DNA from: Temnothorax longispinosus
Lineage: Eukaryota > Arthropoda > Insecta > Hymenoptera > Formicidae
Assembly: GCF_030848805.1 (NCBI RefSeq)
Contig: NC_092367.1
Location: forward strand, 3,534,001 to 3,598,000
Reading direction: 5' to 3'
Length of the DNA stretch: 64,000 bases
Made by a program: the position numbers and the translations under genes. The notes under the pieces are model-generated. The model did no database searches, was not told the origin of the DNA, and saw only the letters and a list, made by a program, of their open reading frames with translations. Position 1 is the stretch's first letter. Every line of letters begins with the position of its first letter. Below are positions 37,311 through 51,000 of the stretch, piece after piece.

Positions 37311-40300
37311 GGTGAGAGAGAAGGAAGAGGGGGGGGAGAGAGTGTGTGTGTGTTTGTGTGTGTGTACGAGCACGTTTGCCGGGGGCTAACGATCACCCCA
37401 TTAAGCAACGAATTAAACCTCGTTTACTTTCGAGAGACTCGTTTACAACCAACTTGATTTTTCCACGCTTTGCGCTTTGAGCGCCAGCACGAATCGGCTG
37501 AAAGTTTATTTTGGTCGCAGCCATTTACCTCCGCGTGCTTATGCTCATGGCTTAATAATCTGCGCAAATTTAATGCCAAGCAGATTGAAGCAATGCAAAA
37601 AGACGCATTTAAAACGTAGACAGAAGTGCCGTAAAGAAATGTTAAATCAATATGTTGAATACGCTGTAAATTAAATAATTTTGCAATTTTTAGAAACCTC
37701 GTGATTATGCTCGTCTCTGAATTTTTCCAGGTGATCTAACGATTTATTAAGATTTCACATGGGAGCAATGAGAAAAATTATTTTACAGATATTTTTCGTG
37801 AAACACACACGGATTTCTTTGGCCGAGTGGTAGTCAGCTTCACATTCTGATTAATTTGACGTCGAAGTGATACAAATATTACTATTGGCACAAAATTTTA
37901 TTAGTTCAATCGCGTTTGGCATTTTCTCCGCAGCTTTATACTGGGTGTGCCATTAGAAACGGTACGCTGTAAAGAAAGGAACCACCCAGATTGTTGTAAT
38001 CCGCGTATAATGACGGCGATATCATCGTCGTAGCGTGGAATGATAATGGAACCTCGAAAACCCATTATCTCACTGCACAAGAAGCCATTACTCGCCGGTT
38101 TCCAGTTTCCCGTTGATCTTTTCTGCTGTTCCCTTGTGATAATCGGAGATAACTGGACGGGACGGCTTAATCATCCATCATGAAAAGACTCAGCATTTTT
38201 GAACCCTGGAAGGGACTTTGCCGTACCTATATTGCTAACGACTTTCATAGATCTAAATTTCTCACTATATTATAATCCATAATCCAAATAACATGAAATT
38301 TTTTTTTAATGCTTCACATTATAATTTCGCCGCTTTTATACCAGCGGCACACTGCAAATCCAAGTGTGTTATTTTAGCTGAAGCTCTGCTTACACAATTC
38401 TTGCCATTTTAAATCACGTCATTTAACACGACTAAATGTAACTTTTGATTTTATACGGATTATACGTGTTAAATGAAGAAATATGTAAAAAGAGCTTTAG
38501 TCAAATTTGTCATTTTCAGACATTTATGCGTGTATAAAAGTAACACATTTGGATTTGCAGTGTATACAAGATACTTGGATTTGTCACGCGTCACCGCTTA
38601 GCATTTATGCGTTTACGCTGATTGCGCATATATCCACACTGTCTGTCTCGCAATTTCTCGCAGCTTCTCACGTAGCAATCGTCACGCTGCACTTCGCCTG
38701 CCGTAAACTCCCAGGAAGCTTGCGAGCAATCCGGAAGTGCGATATCGCTCGCATTTACCGAAATTTGCTATTCGTGGCACTCTTGATCTAACTAACGCTG
38801 TCTTGTTGTTAGACGCGCGGCAACTTCGAAGTATAGGTACGGCACGCTCCGAAAATCGATTTCCGTCCGCGCGCGACAACGTAAATTAACTTGGCGACAT
38901 AAAGACAGAGACGGCGGACAGGCGGGGTTTGTTCCTGCGGACTGGCAGAGGCGATGCTCAGCTTAACTCCGGGGGTCGGTCGATTGTCTAACGTTGGCCG
39001 GACGCGCGCGGCAACACTTGGAACTTACACGAGATAACCCGGCGAGTGTGCTCCGGGTTCGGTCATTCTGCACGTACAACAACCAACCCTTATGCTCGCA
39101 CAATAACCACGAAGTGGCGCGCGAGAGAGGGCGAATGGTACGATCGTGTACTACATGTAGTGTAGCGTTAATGCGGCGTTACCCTCAGTTTACGGCAGTT
39201 TTCTTGGCCGTGCCGGCGGGCGTGGATTATCGACCGTGACACAGCATCATTATGTCGGCATTAACGGTACCGGGAAAACTCGTAATTCCGGAAGTTAATC
39301 GCTTTCTTCTCTCTCGCCGCGAGAACGGGGAGGTTGGACGGCGAAACGTTAATTGCATAAGGAAAGAAGAAAAACGCTTGATTAAACTAATAGCGAGCGA
39401 TATAGCAACATTACTTTCGCGATTTTTCTCCGGACAATTAAAATCTGCGCTCCGAGAATCTGTTGCGAGAATATCGGGTTAAATTTATTGCTTTTTAATA
39501 TACGGACGCCGGAGTTAATGCCAAGACTGCCAAGGTACACTTGAATCAAATCCGCTGCCAAGTCGCCATTATTTTGGTTGCGCAAACAAATTTGCCCGAA
39601 AAGCTATTCGTAAAAACGTAAAAACTTTTTGTTGCAGCGTGCCAGCAGGTCAAGCACGGCGTTCAAGCAGTTTTCGGACCCTCGGACCCGATCTTGGGAC
39701 AGCACATTCACAGTATTTGCGACGCCCTCGATATTCCACATCTCGAGGCCAGGCTGGACCTGGAGACGGAAGCGAAAGAGTTCAGCATTAATCTCTATCC
39801 CGCACAAAGTCTGCTCAACGCCGCTTATCAGGACATTATGGAGTTCCTCAATTGGACCAAGGTGGTGATCATCTACGAAGACGATCGTGGTGAGCGACGA
39901 TAAATTTTACGTGTTACTATTTTCCAGTAATGATAATATTAATATTGATTCATCCACTTATAACGATAACAGGTTTATTAAACTGACACATCCGCTTTAA
40001 CACACTCAAGTAAAACGGAAACTTAGCGTTTAATTTTGTGCTCCTTTAAATTTATTCTTACTATTTTGTTACTCTTCATTAAAAATAGTGACTGTGTTAA
40101 CTCAATAGTCATGACTTAATATCGTAACTATATCCTTATACAACACAAATACAGAACGTTGCGTGGGAAAAATTCAAGGCAAGACGGTTCAGTCGAATTT
40201 TTCAACGCTTATTGGCACGCAGAACATTTGTCAAAATGTTTAACGTGTTACTGTTATCGTTTAACGCCCGCTAAAACTCCTCAGGACAGTTAACGTGCGC

Positions 40301-42248
40301 TATTAGTAACGTAGGATTGCGCTAATGGCGCTGTGCGTTTTCGGCGCATAAATAAATGAAAATGGCATAGGATTCTCATTTCTCTGACGCGAGGATGGAA
40401 GAGAAATAACGAATTTGCCAAGAACACATTTTTTATCACAAATAAATACGGAGAAAATAATACATATTCATAACTTGGTTGTCTGACACGAACAAATCCG
40501 CGACTACTTAGCTGATTAAATGGAAATTATATTGTTATCTCTTTCAAACCTCTTTGAACGTTTCGATCGCTGATCGTTGCGTTTATTCTGTAAAAGTCAG
40601 AGATAAATTAAATAGAAGATATTCTCTGTTTAAACGGTGCAGAGAGTTTTTATACACAGCCTCCGCGCTATTCTTTGCATTGAAAGTATTGCAGACGGGC
40701 ATTACGCGTTGAACGAACGATCAAACGTTCAAGTCCAGTTTGAAATTTTCCTTGGCACAAAGCCGATTTCAAAGTTCTTTGAAATCCGAACTGAGCATGT
40801 ATGGCCATCTTTCAACAAGAATCCGCGTATGCACGGACATGTCAAAGCGATATTTTTCTAGTGTGCTTTCGCATAGAATTATGTTTTACCTTGTTTGAGA
40901 AAGGAGTAAGAAGTTAGTAGCGATGGATGATTCGGTAGATCCAGACGGGGATGAAGTCGGATTGAAGCCGACGTTGAATCCGTCTTTCTCCGGAAAAGAA
41001 CTAACCTCTCACTTCACGGCAAGCCAGTTCCCACAGTTTTAATTAATTAATTCGCATAATGGATCCATTTAAATTTAAATAGTTCGAAGACGTTGAAAGC
41101 ACGTCCAGTTTGAATGAGGCATTTATCCCTAAAGACGTACGCCGTACGGCAGATTAAGATACTCTTAGGTACAACTTTACTCTCTAGAGCTTATAAATTT
41201 ATTTTAAAAATTTAAGTTAATTCAGGCAATAAGAACCGAGCGTGATATTTAAAGAGATTTTATTTTAAAATCTCTCTTTCAGATTTGAGATGCTACCACG
41301 AATATTGAACAAGAGAATCTTCGAAGAGCATTAAATACCATTATTGTTGACGTCTTAAAATAAATTGTATAATTAATATAACCTCTTGAAACTAAGACGA
41401 GTAATGCTTGGCACTCATATGTATACACCTCGTTTTCTTTTCTTTCTGCATTTTTTTTAAATCTTTAGACGTAAATACATTTGCGAGATCGATATTTTTA
41501 TATGTTCCTATATTTCTATTCGCAACAAGAATATGCTAGCAAATAAGACGCATTAAATATTTAAAGCGGAACAATTGTGCGCTCGAATTGCATCTCACGT
41601 AATTTACCGGAAATAACGAGCGAGTGATGAGTGGTGAGAGGAAAGCAATTCTCTGGTTGAGGACGATTACGTTGAATTAGGAACAGCACCAGCAGCGCGA
41701 GAAGAATCGCATGCCATAAACGTACGTTTCGCGACGCCGGAATATTTCCGTGACTGATTATCGCGGCACGTGAGTCGTCACCGCGGTTCACTACTGTGAT
41801 ACGTGATCTTCTGCAAAACCGTCGCCAAAATCCACCGTCTGCAGACATTTGTCGTGTCGTAGAAGATATTTCACGTTCCGTTTCCGTAGACAGTTTTTTG
41901 TAAATCGTATAAGTTGCTTCTAATTCACCGCGTAACAAATTGCTGCGATTATTAAGACGACATCCGGTCGTCAAAGAAGAAGAAACGCGAACAGAAATAG
42001 TGATCAATAAGAAATTATTGTTATTATTAACATAAAGATTTTTTATAACATTTACTAATATTTAATAACACTGAAATAACTGATAAAATAATTTGTAAGC
42101 ATTTAAAATTGACTATAATAATTAATAGAAATTAAATAAAGTACTATTCCGCGAAGGTCGTACTCTATTAATTGGATTTGAATTTGTATTGCGTGACTGC
42201 AAATCAATAGGAGCTATAGTGAATCACGAAATGATATTGATATAAAAT

Positions 42249-42282
<34 letters not shown>

Positions 42283-43727
42283 GTATCAATTTATCCGCGA
42301 TAAATTCAATAACATACAACACAATTATTAAGCCTTTAGAGGAAAATTAGTGCGCTATAATATGATCCACCCGTATTGAATAACGTAAATAGACATGTGA
42401 AACCGATAACAAAATCAATTGGATGCATTACGCATAGCTCGAATTCCCGTAACGGCATTCAATTACAGAACGTTCAAGAGCGACTGTTATACGCAGTTAA
42501 ATGAAACATGTTATGCGCGTGGCAAAGTGTAATGGAACGTTACTATATATCGATAGATAAATTAACGGCTCTTCACCAATGGGGCGGTAACATCTTAAGT
42601 TTTTCTATCCAACTTTGCCGCCCCGTTTCGATAATTTTATTTCCACGTCTCTCTATGGGATTTTCGCGGAATTTAACCACCTTTGATGAAAACATCTCCC
42701 AAACTTAACCGCCTTCCACAACGAGCTTAGCTATTTGTGAGGGGAAGTACACGTACAAGCCGATTAGAACGCCCCTGACCCCCTGCCAGTTTCCCGCTAT
42801 CTCGTTCAACCCCCTCCCTCGCGCGCATCCCGCCTCTTGCCGGAGTCGACGCTGAATTCCTCGAGAGATTTACCGGGACTCCGGGATCTCCGTGTTTCCT
42901 ACACTTTCAATTCCGGCGCGCTATGTACCCGCGAGGTGTAAGGGATTCGGGTCGGCGAAATCGTACACGTCTCGAGCATGTTTGTCGTTACGATCCCGCG
43001 ATTCGTTCAGCGGAATTTCGTCTTACCTTACGGGATCGAACATCGTCGCGGCGATGCGACGGTGACATGTCGTTCGAGTGGATCAGTGTCGACTTTACGG
43101 CTTTACCCGAAAAGCTCTCAAGTCAACCAGTCTCCATTATGTCATTGCAAAATCGCACGCGGATTATCCGTTACATATGTGGCCCGTATGTTACATTTGA
43201 TATTATGTAAATATAAGAAAATTAACAGATCGAAAATTTGGAAAATTATTCAACTCTTAATTCCGATTACTCGGTCGTCTTTAATGACAGAGGATGTTGA
43301 GAGGATGTTGGGCAGTTTGCGAAATTGACTCATTCAATCGGCGAGCAAGTGCCGCGCCGCGAGTTCTACGGCTATCTTGGGAGTCAGACAGCGTGGCATT
43401 AGATCTCTTTCAACTTTCAAGTGGTTTAGAGAGCCGCTAGTATCGATTCGCGATTACTTTACTCGTTTTCCGTCTCGTGGAGTTCTCGCGACGACGCGGA
43501 AACTTCCCCGGAGTAACAACCGCTATCCACTCTGCGCATTTCCCGAATCGTTGCATTCTATCTAATCAAGCGATGAATGCATTCCTTGTAATCTAGCACA
43601 TTCACGAATCCCAAGTACGGCAATTGTACACATAATTAGATAAGAAAATTATGAAACACATTTAATTTAATTTAATTTAATTTAATTTTCTCTTTCATAG
43701 TATCACGGAAGCTTTTAATCCCTCCCC

Positions 43728-43798
<71 letters not shown>

Positions 43799-45016
43799 TC
43801 TCCTCTTTCTATACCGACGGATTATTGGTACCTAAAGAATTTCGTAATCGTTATTCCCCGTATGCCTTTAGACTGCGGTGGAATGTCAATTCAGATCTTT
43901 CTCAAAAAGTTCAAACATCTTCGCCTCGTCTGCAATTTCAAACGAAAATGGAATTCCAAATAGAATACGTACAGAGAATACCGTAATATTTCGACCTATA
44001 TATAAGAGACTTTCCGACCGTTCTTACAGGCATCTTGTTTCAGGACGTAAATGAGAAAATAACAATGTTATTTTAATGTTTAACATTTAATCGCTCTATG
44101 CGGCACGTGTCTAAAGTGTCAAGTGACACTCTTTGTGTCTATCGACACGAACATTATCGTTCATCCGACGGGGCACATTTATCTTCGCGAATCTAATTGA
44201 GTTTCGCTCCCGCTCGCGCATGAGGGAGATATCGCGCATTAACGCAGAACGAGCAAAATCAAGTCACCACATTAGAAACCTACCTCCGTACGATAAACGC
44301 GGCCCGCATAACTCACTGGCAAATATAGCGAATAGACTTTACAATGAAGTCCTGTGTCCGTGGCGCGGTGTAATATCAACGCCAAGTTCCCAAGCATATA
44401 CAGATATGCATAATGTTGATAGCGAACTAGAGAAATCGTGACTGCGCGAACTGGGGCTGTCTAGTTTTAGGCCTGACGTACGACTTACCAGCCTCGCTCG
44501 CACCAAAGACACTTGAAGCTGTCACTCTGACGTGAATCTATTCTTGAGCTTCAGCTAATAAATACAATGAGAAGTATTATCCTTATATCGTGCCATTCTT
44601 ACGCGTTACATTATTTAAGTGATCAGATAGCCACTTAAGCGCCACATTAAATTGCGCAACATAAATAAGCAGCAATAAAGACATTAAGTTTACGTTGAGA
44701 AAGAGTTTTCCGAATTGAAATAATATCGTGCCAAAAGTAATACGACGTAATAGCCCGCGAGTAATATGACGAGATATTAAGCGAAAATTCTTCCACGCGC
44801 GCGCCCGTCTTTATATGAACTGAGTTACGTGCTCCAGCTCGTCAGACATTATTCAGCGAAAAGTCAGCAGCGAGATTCCGACGTCGTAATTACATCCAGA
44901 GTTCATCGAAGTTACGCGAAGTGAAAACCGCCACGTGGATTAATGTTTCACGGTTAATTCGGCGTTTGGTTTTTCAATCCGCGGTATATAATAAGATCGC
45001 GGGCTTCATTCATTTC

Positions 45017-45068
<52 letters not shown>

Positions 45069-48000
45069 GGAGAGCGGAAAATTTACTGTGAGGTGATGGT
45101 ACTTTCCGCCTTTTCTCTACCCGAAAAAGGAGCACGTCGAGTGGCCGAAACGGTTTCGAACCCGCTTCGTACTCTGCCCCGCCCCCCAACCTGATTCCGT
45201 GTCCTTACGTCCCGAGAATCGCCAATGAACCTTCAACCTGGCCCATCACAGTCCATTGTGGAACTTCCAAGACTCACTCACTCCATCGAACAACCATCTC
45301 CGCATCCTCCCTCTCACGTTACTCCTCTCGCCCTTCCACCTCGTCGTCCCTCACCATCCGCATTCCTCACGGAATCCTTCAGAATAATGGAGTCGCTGGC
45401 GGAAGGACGAATCGTCCCGCTGAACGCACGACTCTGCATTTTTATATTTCGATGCAGAACGGTGAAAAAAAAAACAGAACAATCTTCGGCTTATGTATTT
45501 TTCATTTTTCTTTACAGCGATCGATATTTTTATTGAAAAATTTTTGCATCTCACGAATTTTATCGAACATCGCGGATATGTTACGAGATTAAAATATATT
45601 AAAATAAAACCGCCCGGAAAATATTTGCAATTTTAACTCCAGAAATGGAGTTAGTTTGCAAAACGTATTGCTAACATGTTTAATGCGCCATTTTTATGAT
45701 AAAATAAAATTTAATGCCACGTCTAGGTATATGTTTCTTATTTTCGACATTTTATCTGCGATATTCCGCCCCTAGATGTTTTCTTCTTATTCTAGACTAC
45801 GCTCGCCTCGTAAAGTTCGCTAGTTCAAGTATGAAACGTCAAATCCTTTTTTACGTGAGATCCGTCAAAACCAGGCTATGTGCGGCCTTGTATTTTTATA
45901 ACCTCTGAAAGTGACAGCCTAGCAGCATTCTGAGGATCTACAAGACCTATACGACGGAAAGCTTCAGGCACTTTGTGCTTAGTTTTTCTACGAATATTTA
46001 TATTGAATGCCAAATCGCGCTCCTTGATTATTTTTTGTCTTTAAAAGTGTAGAAAGAGGTCAAGCGGAAAATATAAAATGTTTTTCTATCAAACATTATT
46101 ATAAAAGTCGTAAATTACAAAATTTAGCTTTGTCTATACAAAATTGTGTATAAGATGTAATGTGATATCATATTGATACCATCCTACAGATTAATATAAC
46201 ATTCTGAAATAAATACAACACAGATTTTGTTTTCATTCATTCATCATTTTTATCACGCATTGTAAGTTTTTAAGGAGAACGTAATCTCTGTGCTCCGCAT
46301 ATCTTAAACGTAATCGGCCGTCAATCATTTCAGTCACGTATTCTAAATAATCTTGCCGTAGTGACTATCGCTACCAGTCATTTTCCTCACGTATCTCGAA
46401 TATTATTGAGAGATCGATAATTTCTCTCACGTAATTTTCAAATTTCGCCAAACAGGCTAGTTTCTCTCTAATTTCGCAGCTACGTGTACTAAATGGTTTT
46501 GCCTCTATACGCGAACTTCGACGAGATTTTTCACAAAATCTAAGCGTAATAATTCGGAAGTTTAAATAATACATAAGGAACGAAACGTGAGCAGTGTATT
46601 TGTAAAAGTTACACAGTACGCGGTCGCTGCCATATTTGGGACTCATGCCGCAGATATTTCGCCGCATGGTGCATCCTTGCGTAATGCGAGGAAGAATTTC
46701 TCTCCGTCATAATGAGAATTTTATGACCGACCCGGTCCCGTGCAAGTGTCCAGTCGAGCGCGTATGTTTTACACGATAGCTAAATCATGGCAACGGAGGG
46801 ACGCAAGAATGGGAATACGTTCCCAGACGCAGCGAAAGTCTTTGCGAACTTTCCGAATATAACTCGGCGATCGTCGAAAGTTTCGACGATATGTCGTCTT
46901 TCCGCACGAGCGACTGACCGGTCCCGATTGGACGAGCAAACCTTCCGAAAACAAGCCTCTTCACGATCCTTAGCGCAGTTAATCCATCTCGTACGTGTAA
47001 CATTGTTAAAAAAAAAAATTAGTCGTTAGTGATGGTTAATTAATCAATTAACAAGGAAAATGTAATTATAGACGTTTTGAAACAAATTGAAAATATTATT
47101 GAAAATATTAATTGCCTCAGGGTATTAATAAACATGAATTTATTTTCCGCTTTTTTCCAGTTTTTAATTCTCTCTCTTTGATTTTGCTTTTATGGAAAAA
47201 CAATTGTTGAATTAAATTTAGCATTGATACACTCACAAAAAACTCGCACATCCTTTGTTATTATTACAATAAAATAACGATTAGATTTGAATGATGTATA
47301 ACTAAAGGATTGGAAAATTCAGTTAGTTCTCTCTATGTTGATTTTGCAGTGTGTTGATTTTTTTTTTTGCCATTGTGAAATTTTTATCTAAAAAAATTTT
47401 GAAATTTTTTAGAAATATTGCTCTTTTAGAATATTATATATAAGACTGTAGTAAATTTAGAAGAACTAACTGTGCGACTTTTTTACAAAAGCAAGAAACT
47501 TCTTCACAAAAGCAATCGCTATATTTCCCCCGTTCTTTGTCAGAATATAATTGCGACTCTGCAAGAAAAGTTGCCCCTCCTACTTTCTCGGAATATTATT
47601 AAAAGCATCATCAAGTATCTTTTTTACATAGCCAAAAACGCATTTATATTCTAAAGCGCTATTTCTTAAAGTACTTCCAAATCGAATCTCTCAGCTCTGC
47701 CGCGGCTCGCTCACCTCTCCAATATTCATTCGACCGTTTCTCTTGAAATGCGCATGTTTAAGACAGCCGGCGATCCAATTATTTCGATCGTCTGTCACCG
47801 CGCGATCTACTCGAAGGGCGAGAAGCGAAAAAGGAAGAGGCAAGTAATCGTTGACAGCTTCCTTTCGCGCGCGCCGACTCAGCGCAATATTTCGCACTGT
47901 CGAGGCATATCGACATTTCGAGAACGGATCCGTAAGTGGTCGTCATTAGAGTGTATATGTGTATAAAAGCCAATATGATAATCTGTCTTCCACTGGGGAA

Positions 48001-51000
48001 TAGACATGAACAGTCCTCCGACTCTCCGGAGAAATTATTGTCATCGTCAAGTAGCCGCTGCACTCGGTTTGCCTCGCTTTTTTTCTCGTTTTGCACTTAT
48101 AGAACCCTACAAAGTGATGCGACCACAATTATCTCAGTCTCTCTCAAGATTTGTGCAACGTCGACGATACTTATTGTCAGTTCTCTATTTTCTAGTGGTT
48201 GTGATAGCTTTATTTTTACTTGTTTTTATTAACGATTTTTATTACCATTATTATTTAAATACAAAAAAGAATTGTGTAGATTATGAAACATGCCTATTAA
48301 GCCTATTATACGAGTTTTATTATATACAAGCGTGTAAAAGCATTGTAGAAACATTTCTCAATGCTTGCTGTCGAAAACCAGGATAATATCGTGCTCTTAA
48401 GTTAAGTTGAAAACCGCAACGCGGATCGCAGTGAGAAATTTCGTTGCATTGCCCTCACTTCCGCACGTTATGCCTTACCCTCTATAGAAACGTAATGCTT
48501 TCACGGTACCCCTTAAACACAAAGTACGTTAAGTCGGATAATACCAATTCCCTAGTTAGTAATCTGTAAATGGTGCAATTCCCTCGCATCGTAGAATCGT
48601 AAATGACGTCCTGTTCTTCCACTTTGATGAATGTTCACGGACTATCCTGTAACGCCTTGAAACGCAATTTGCGATAATGCATCACGCTTTATGGCTTCTG
48701 GCCATGTCAATTTTAATGAAATATGCCGTGCACTTTCTCTCTCTCTCTCTCTCTCTCTTACTCTTTTTTTCTTTCTATCTATCTATCTTATCGCCCGCAA
48801 AATTACGAAGAGCAGTAGAACGCTCGAAATGCTATTTTAATTGAAACCGCCATTTCAAACGACTCCCATGAAAGTCCGTTCTTGGTGCACACGCAAAGTG
48901 TTCATAATTCGTGCTACAACGAGTCACACCGCAAAACGTGAGAAATATTCCAGTTATTATTTTCAATTCAAGCTGTAACGCCCAACAATTTAATTACCTC
49001 TTTAAACTACCGTTCACCGCGCAAAATGTTTCTAATTTATAATTATTATTTTTTAATATTCGTGCAGGATGTTTTAAACGTTTGCGAATTTTATCAAACT
49101 GCGGTTATTTGTTATCAAATTAAAGAGAATGATAATTAAGTACGTGGAAGAGATACGATAAGTATTGATATGTTATTTAATAAATGTAAAGTAAATCACC
49201 ACATGTGTCGGCTTAAGTTATTACGCAAATTATCCTCTTGTTGCAATATTTTATCAAACTGCAATTATCTGTTATCAAATTAAAGAGAATAATAATTAAG
49301 TACGTTGAAGAGAGATATTATGATAAGTATATATATGTTATTTAATATTTGTAAAATAAATCATATGTGTCGCTATTACGCAAAAATAATTTGTCGCGAT
49401 ACTGGTTTTCTCCATGCGCGACTTGACATTATACCGCAAAGATACTACACTCGGTTGTCACAGGATTGGTGTATACCAACGAAACATGCACGCTTAACTT
49501 CGAGCTATTGCAGCGGTTATTCATAGTGTTCCCCAAGATAGTCGTCGGATGTTGTCCCCCGGGATACAAAATCTGCTTACATGAGAACATTGGTCTTCCT
49601 CGAGTTACCGCTTGACACGGCTTCAATTAAACTCGGTTTCTTACTCGCTCCTGGATTAATTGCTGTTAACACTTGAGCGTATATACATTTATGCAAGGCA
49701 AACTTTTTGTCTTTTTCTTTTCTCTTTTTTCCTTAGAGAGCGATTTGTGATTATATCGAGTTTCTACTTGTCAAAAAACGTTATCATGTTTTTTTTTACG
49801 AAGCAGAAGATGTGCGAACACACTTCTATGTACGGAATATTTTGTAATTTGCCTCAAATCAAATTAATGATTGATGCTAATCATTCGACTTATTGATACA
49901 AGTAAAACTGATAGATATGTAATTTTATTTTTTATATCGCTAGAAACTTTTAAATGAAGATAAAATTGTGTAACCTCATATACGTAGACCGGCCACTCTT
50001 TAACGTGATACGATCGGTATATATTTAGACGTCAATGCTCCCGAGCAAACTCGAAGGCATCAATCAGCGGATCGTTTGCATGGGCGGAGTTTACCGTGAA
50101 AGATTATCCCGACTTCGGCATTCCGTGCCCTAAAGGAAACTGACAGGCCGAAACGTTGTCGCCCGTCTCCGGCACGTGTCGGAATCTCGAAAGTCGAAGT
50201 TCCCGCCGGTAACTTGCAAGAGAATAGAGCCTGTGTCTCCTCGGAAGACCTGCAAGTCAGATACCTTGATTACTTAGGCGCTGGAGAGTATTGATTTCGT
50301 CGGATAGCGCGATTCACGGGTTTCACGTGCCATTAAGCGACCGACCTGATAATTTCCCGCGGAGATCGCGAAGCAAACGATTCGCTCGCGTTGACATCGA
50401 CAATCGTGTCATCGCGTCTTCGAAACCCTCTTCAGAAATTAACTCTTTACATTTAGCGTTCATTACACATAGCGTTTCATTGGTATATACATATTGTTGA
50501 GACAAATAACGTATCTGCCTCGGTTTTCAGGATTGGTGAAGCTTCGGGAGCTAATGAAGTCACCGAAAATCCGTGATATCGAAGTCAGCCTCCGGCAAGC
50601 AGACCGCGACTCGTACAGGCAGGTCCTCTCCGAAATAAAGAGCAAGGAAATTCGAAATATCATCGTGGACACAAAACCCGAGCACATGCATCATTTTCTA
50701 CGAATGGTAAATTATTCTATATGTCTCTACAAATCATCCTATACTCTCTCACATTTTACATATTTTCATACAGATACATTATATATATCCACAAGTTATT
50801 TTCCTGATATTTTACAATTATTATTGATTTAAAGAAAAATTTATTATTCAATTATAAAAATTTGCAAAACTGATTATTAAGAAATTACAGAAAGATATTA
50901 ATGATATTATGCTTGAATTGTTTTTGAAAAAATTAGTATGATTAGTTCCAAATTGTTACAACAAATTTATACGTAAAAGAAATGTACTTAAGAAATTAAA

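Larger units (their letters stand above)
21743..39637 (+). other. 17.9-kb intron of the kainate receptor gene
   Basis: This is bounded by the exon A donor and the exon B acceptor. Mostly AT-rich unique sequence, it holds a tandem duplication (24716-25288), an interspersed repeat (about 26083-26295), hairpins at 28469-28515 and 29115-29172, CpG-rich tracts at about 27.0-28.5 and 31.0-33.7 kb, an AT/GA/GT compound microsatellite (37265-37365) and a palindromic element (38350-38562). I see no convincing nested gene. Confidence 0.85.
39890..50530 (+). other. 10.6-kb intron of the kainate receptor gene
   Basis: This is bounded by the exon B donor and the exon C acceptor. It contains GA and CT microsatellites (42250, 43732, 45017, 48736), a TTTAA pentamer repeat (43661-43689), a 21-base palindrome (46870-46890) and a diverged tandem duplication (49081-49390). 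It also contains one weak antisense ORF with a hydrophobic segment (about 41561-41850). Nothing else in it looks coding. Confidence 0.85.

Noticed and set aside
37815..37860. GGCCGAGTGG motif resembling a tRNA A-box
   Set aside because: No matching B-box, acceptor stem or anticodon arm at the right distance.
42923..43328. Two overlapping + strand ORFs of 95 and 116 codons
   Set aside because: They are in different frames over the same GC-rich bases, with no similarity recognised and no splice support.
45150..45175. TTCGAACCCGC motif resembling a tRNA T-loop
   Set aside because: The surrounding sequence does not fold into a cloverleaf.
48006..48386. 126-codon ORF with a hydrophobic stretch
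   Set aside because: The hydrophobic run arises from T-rich intron sequence, and other frames over the same bases are also open.
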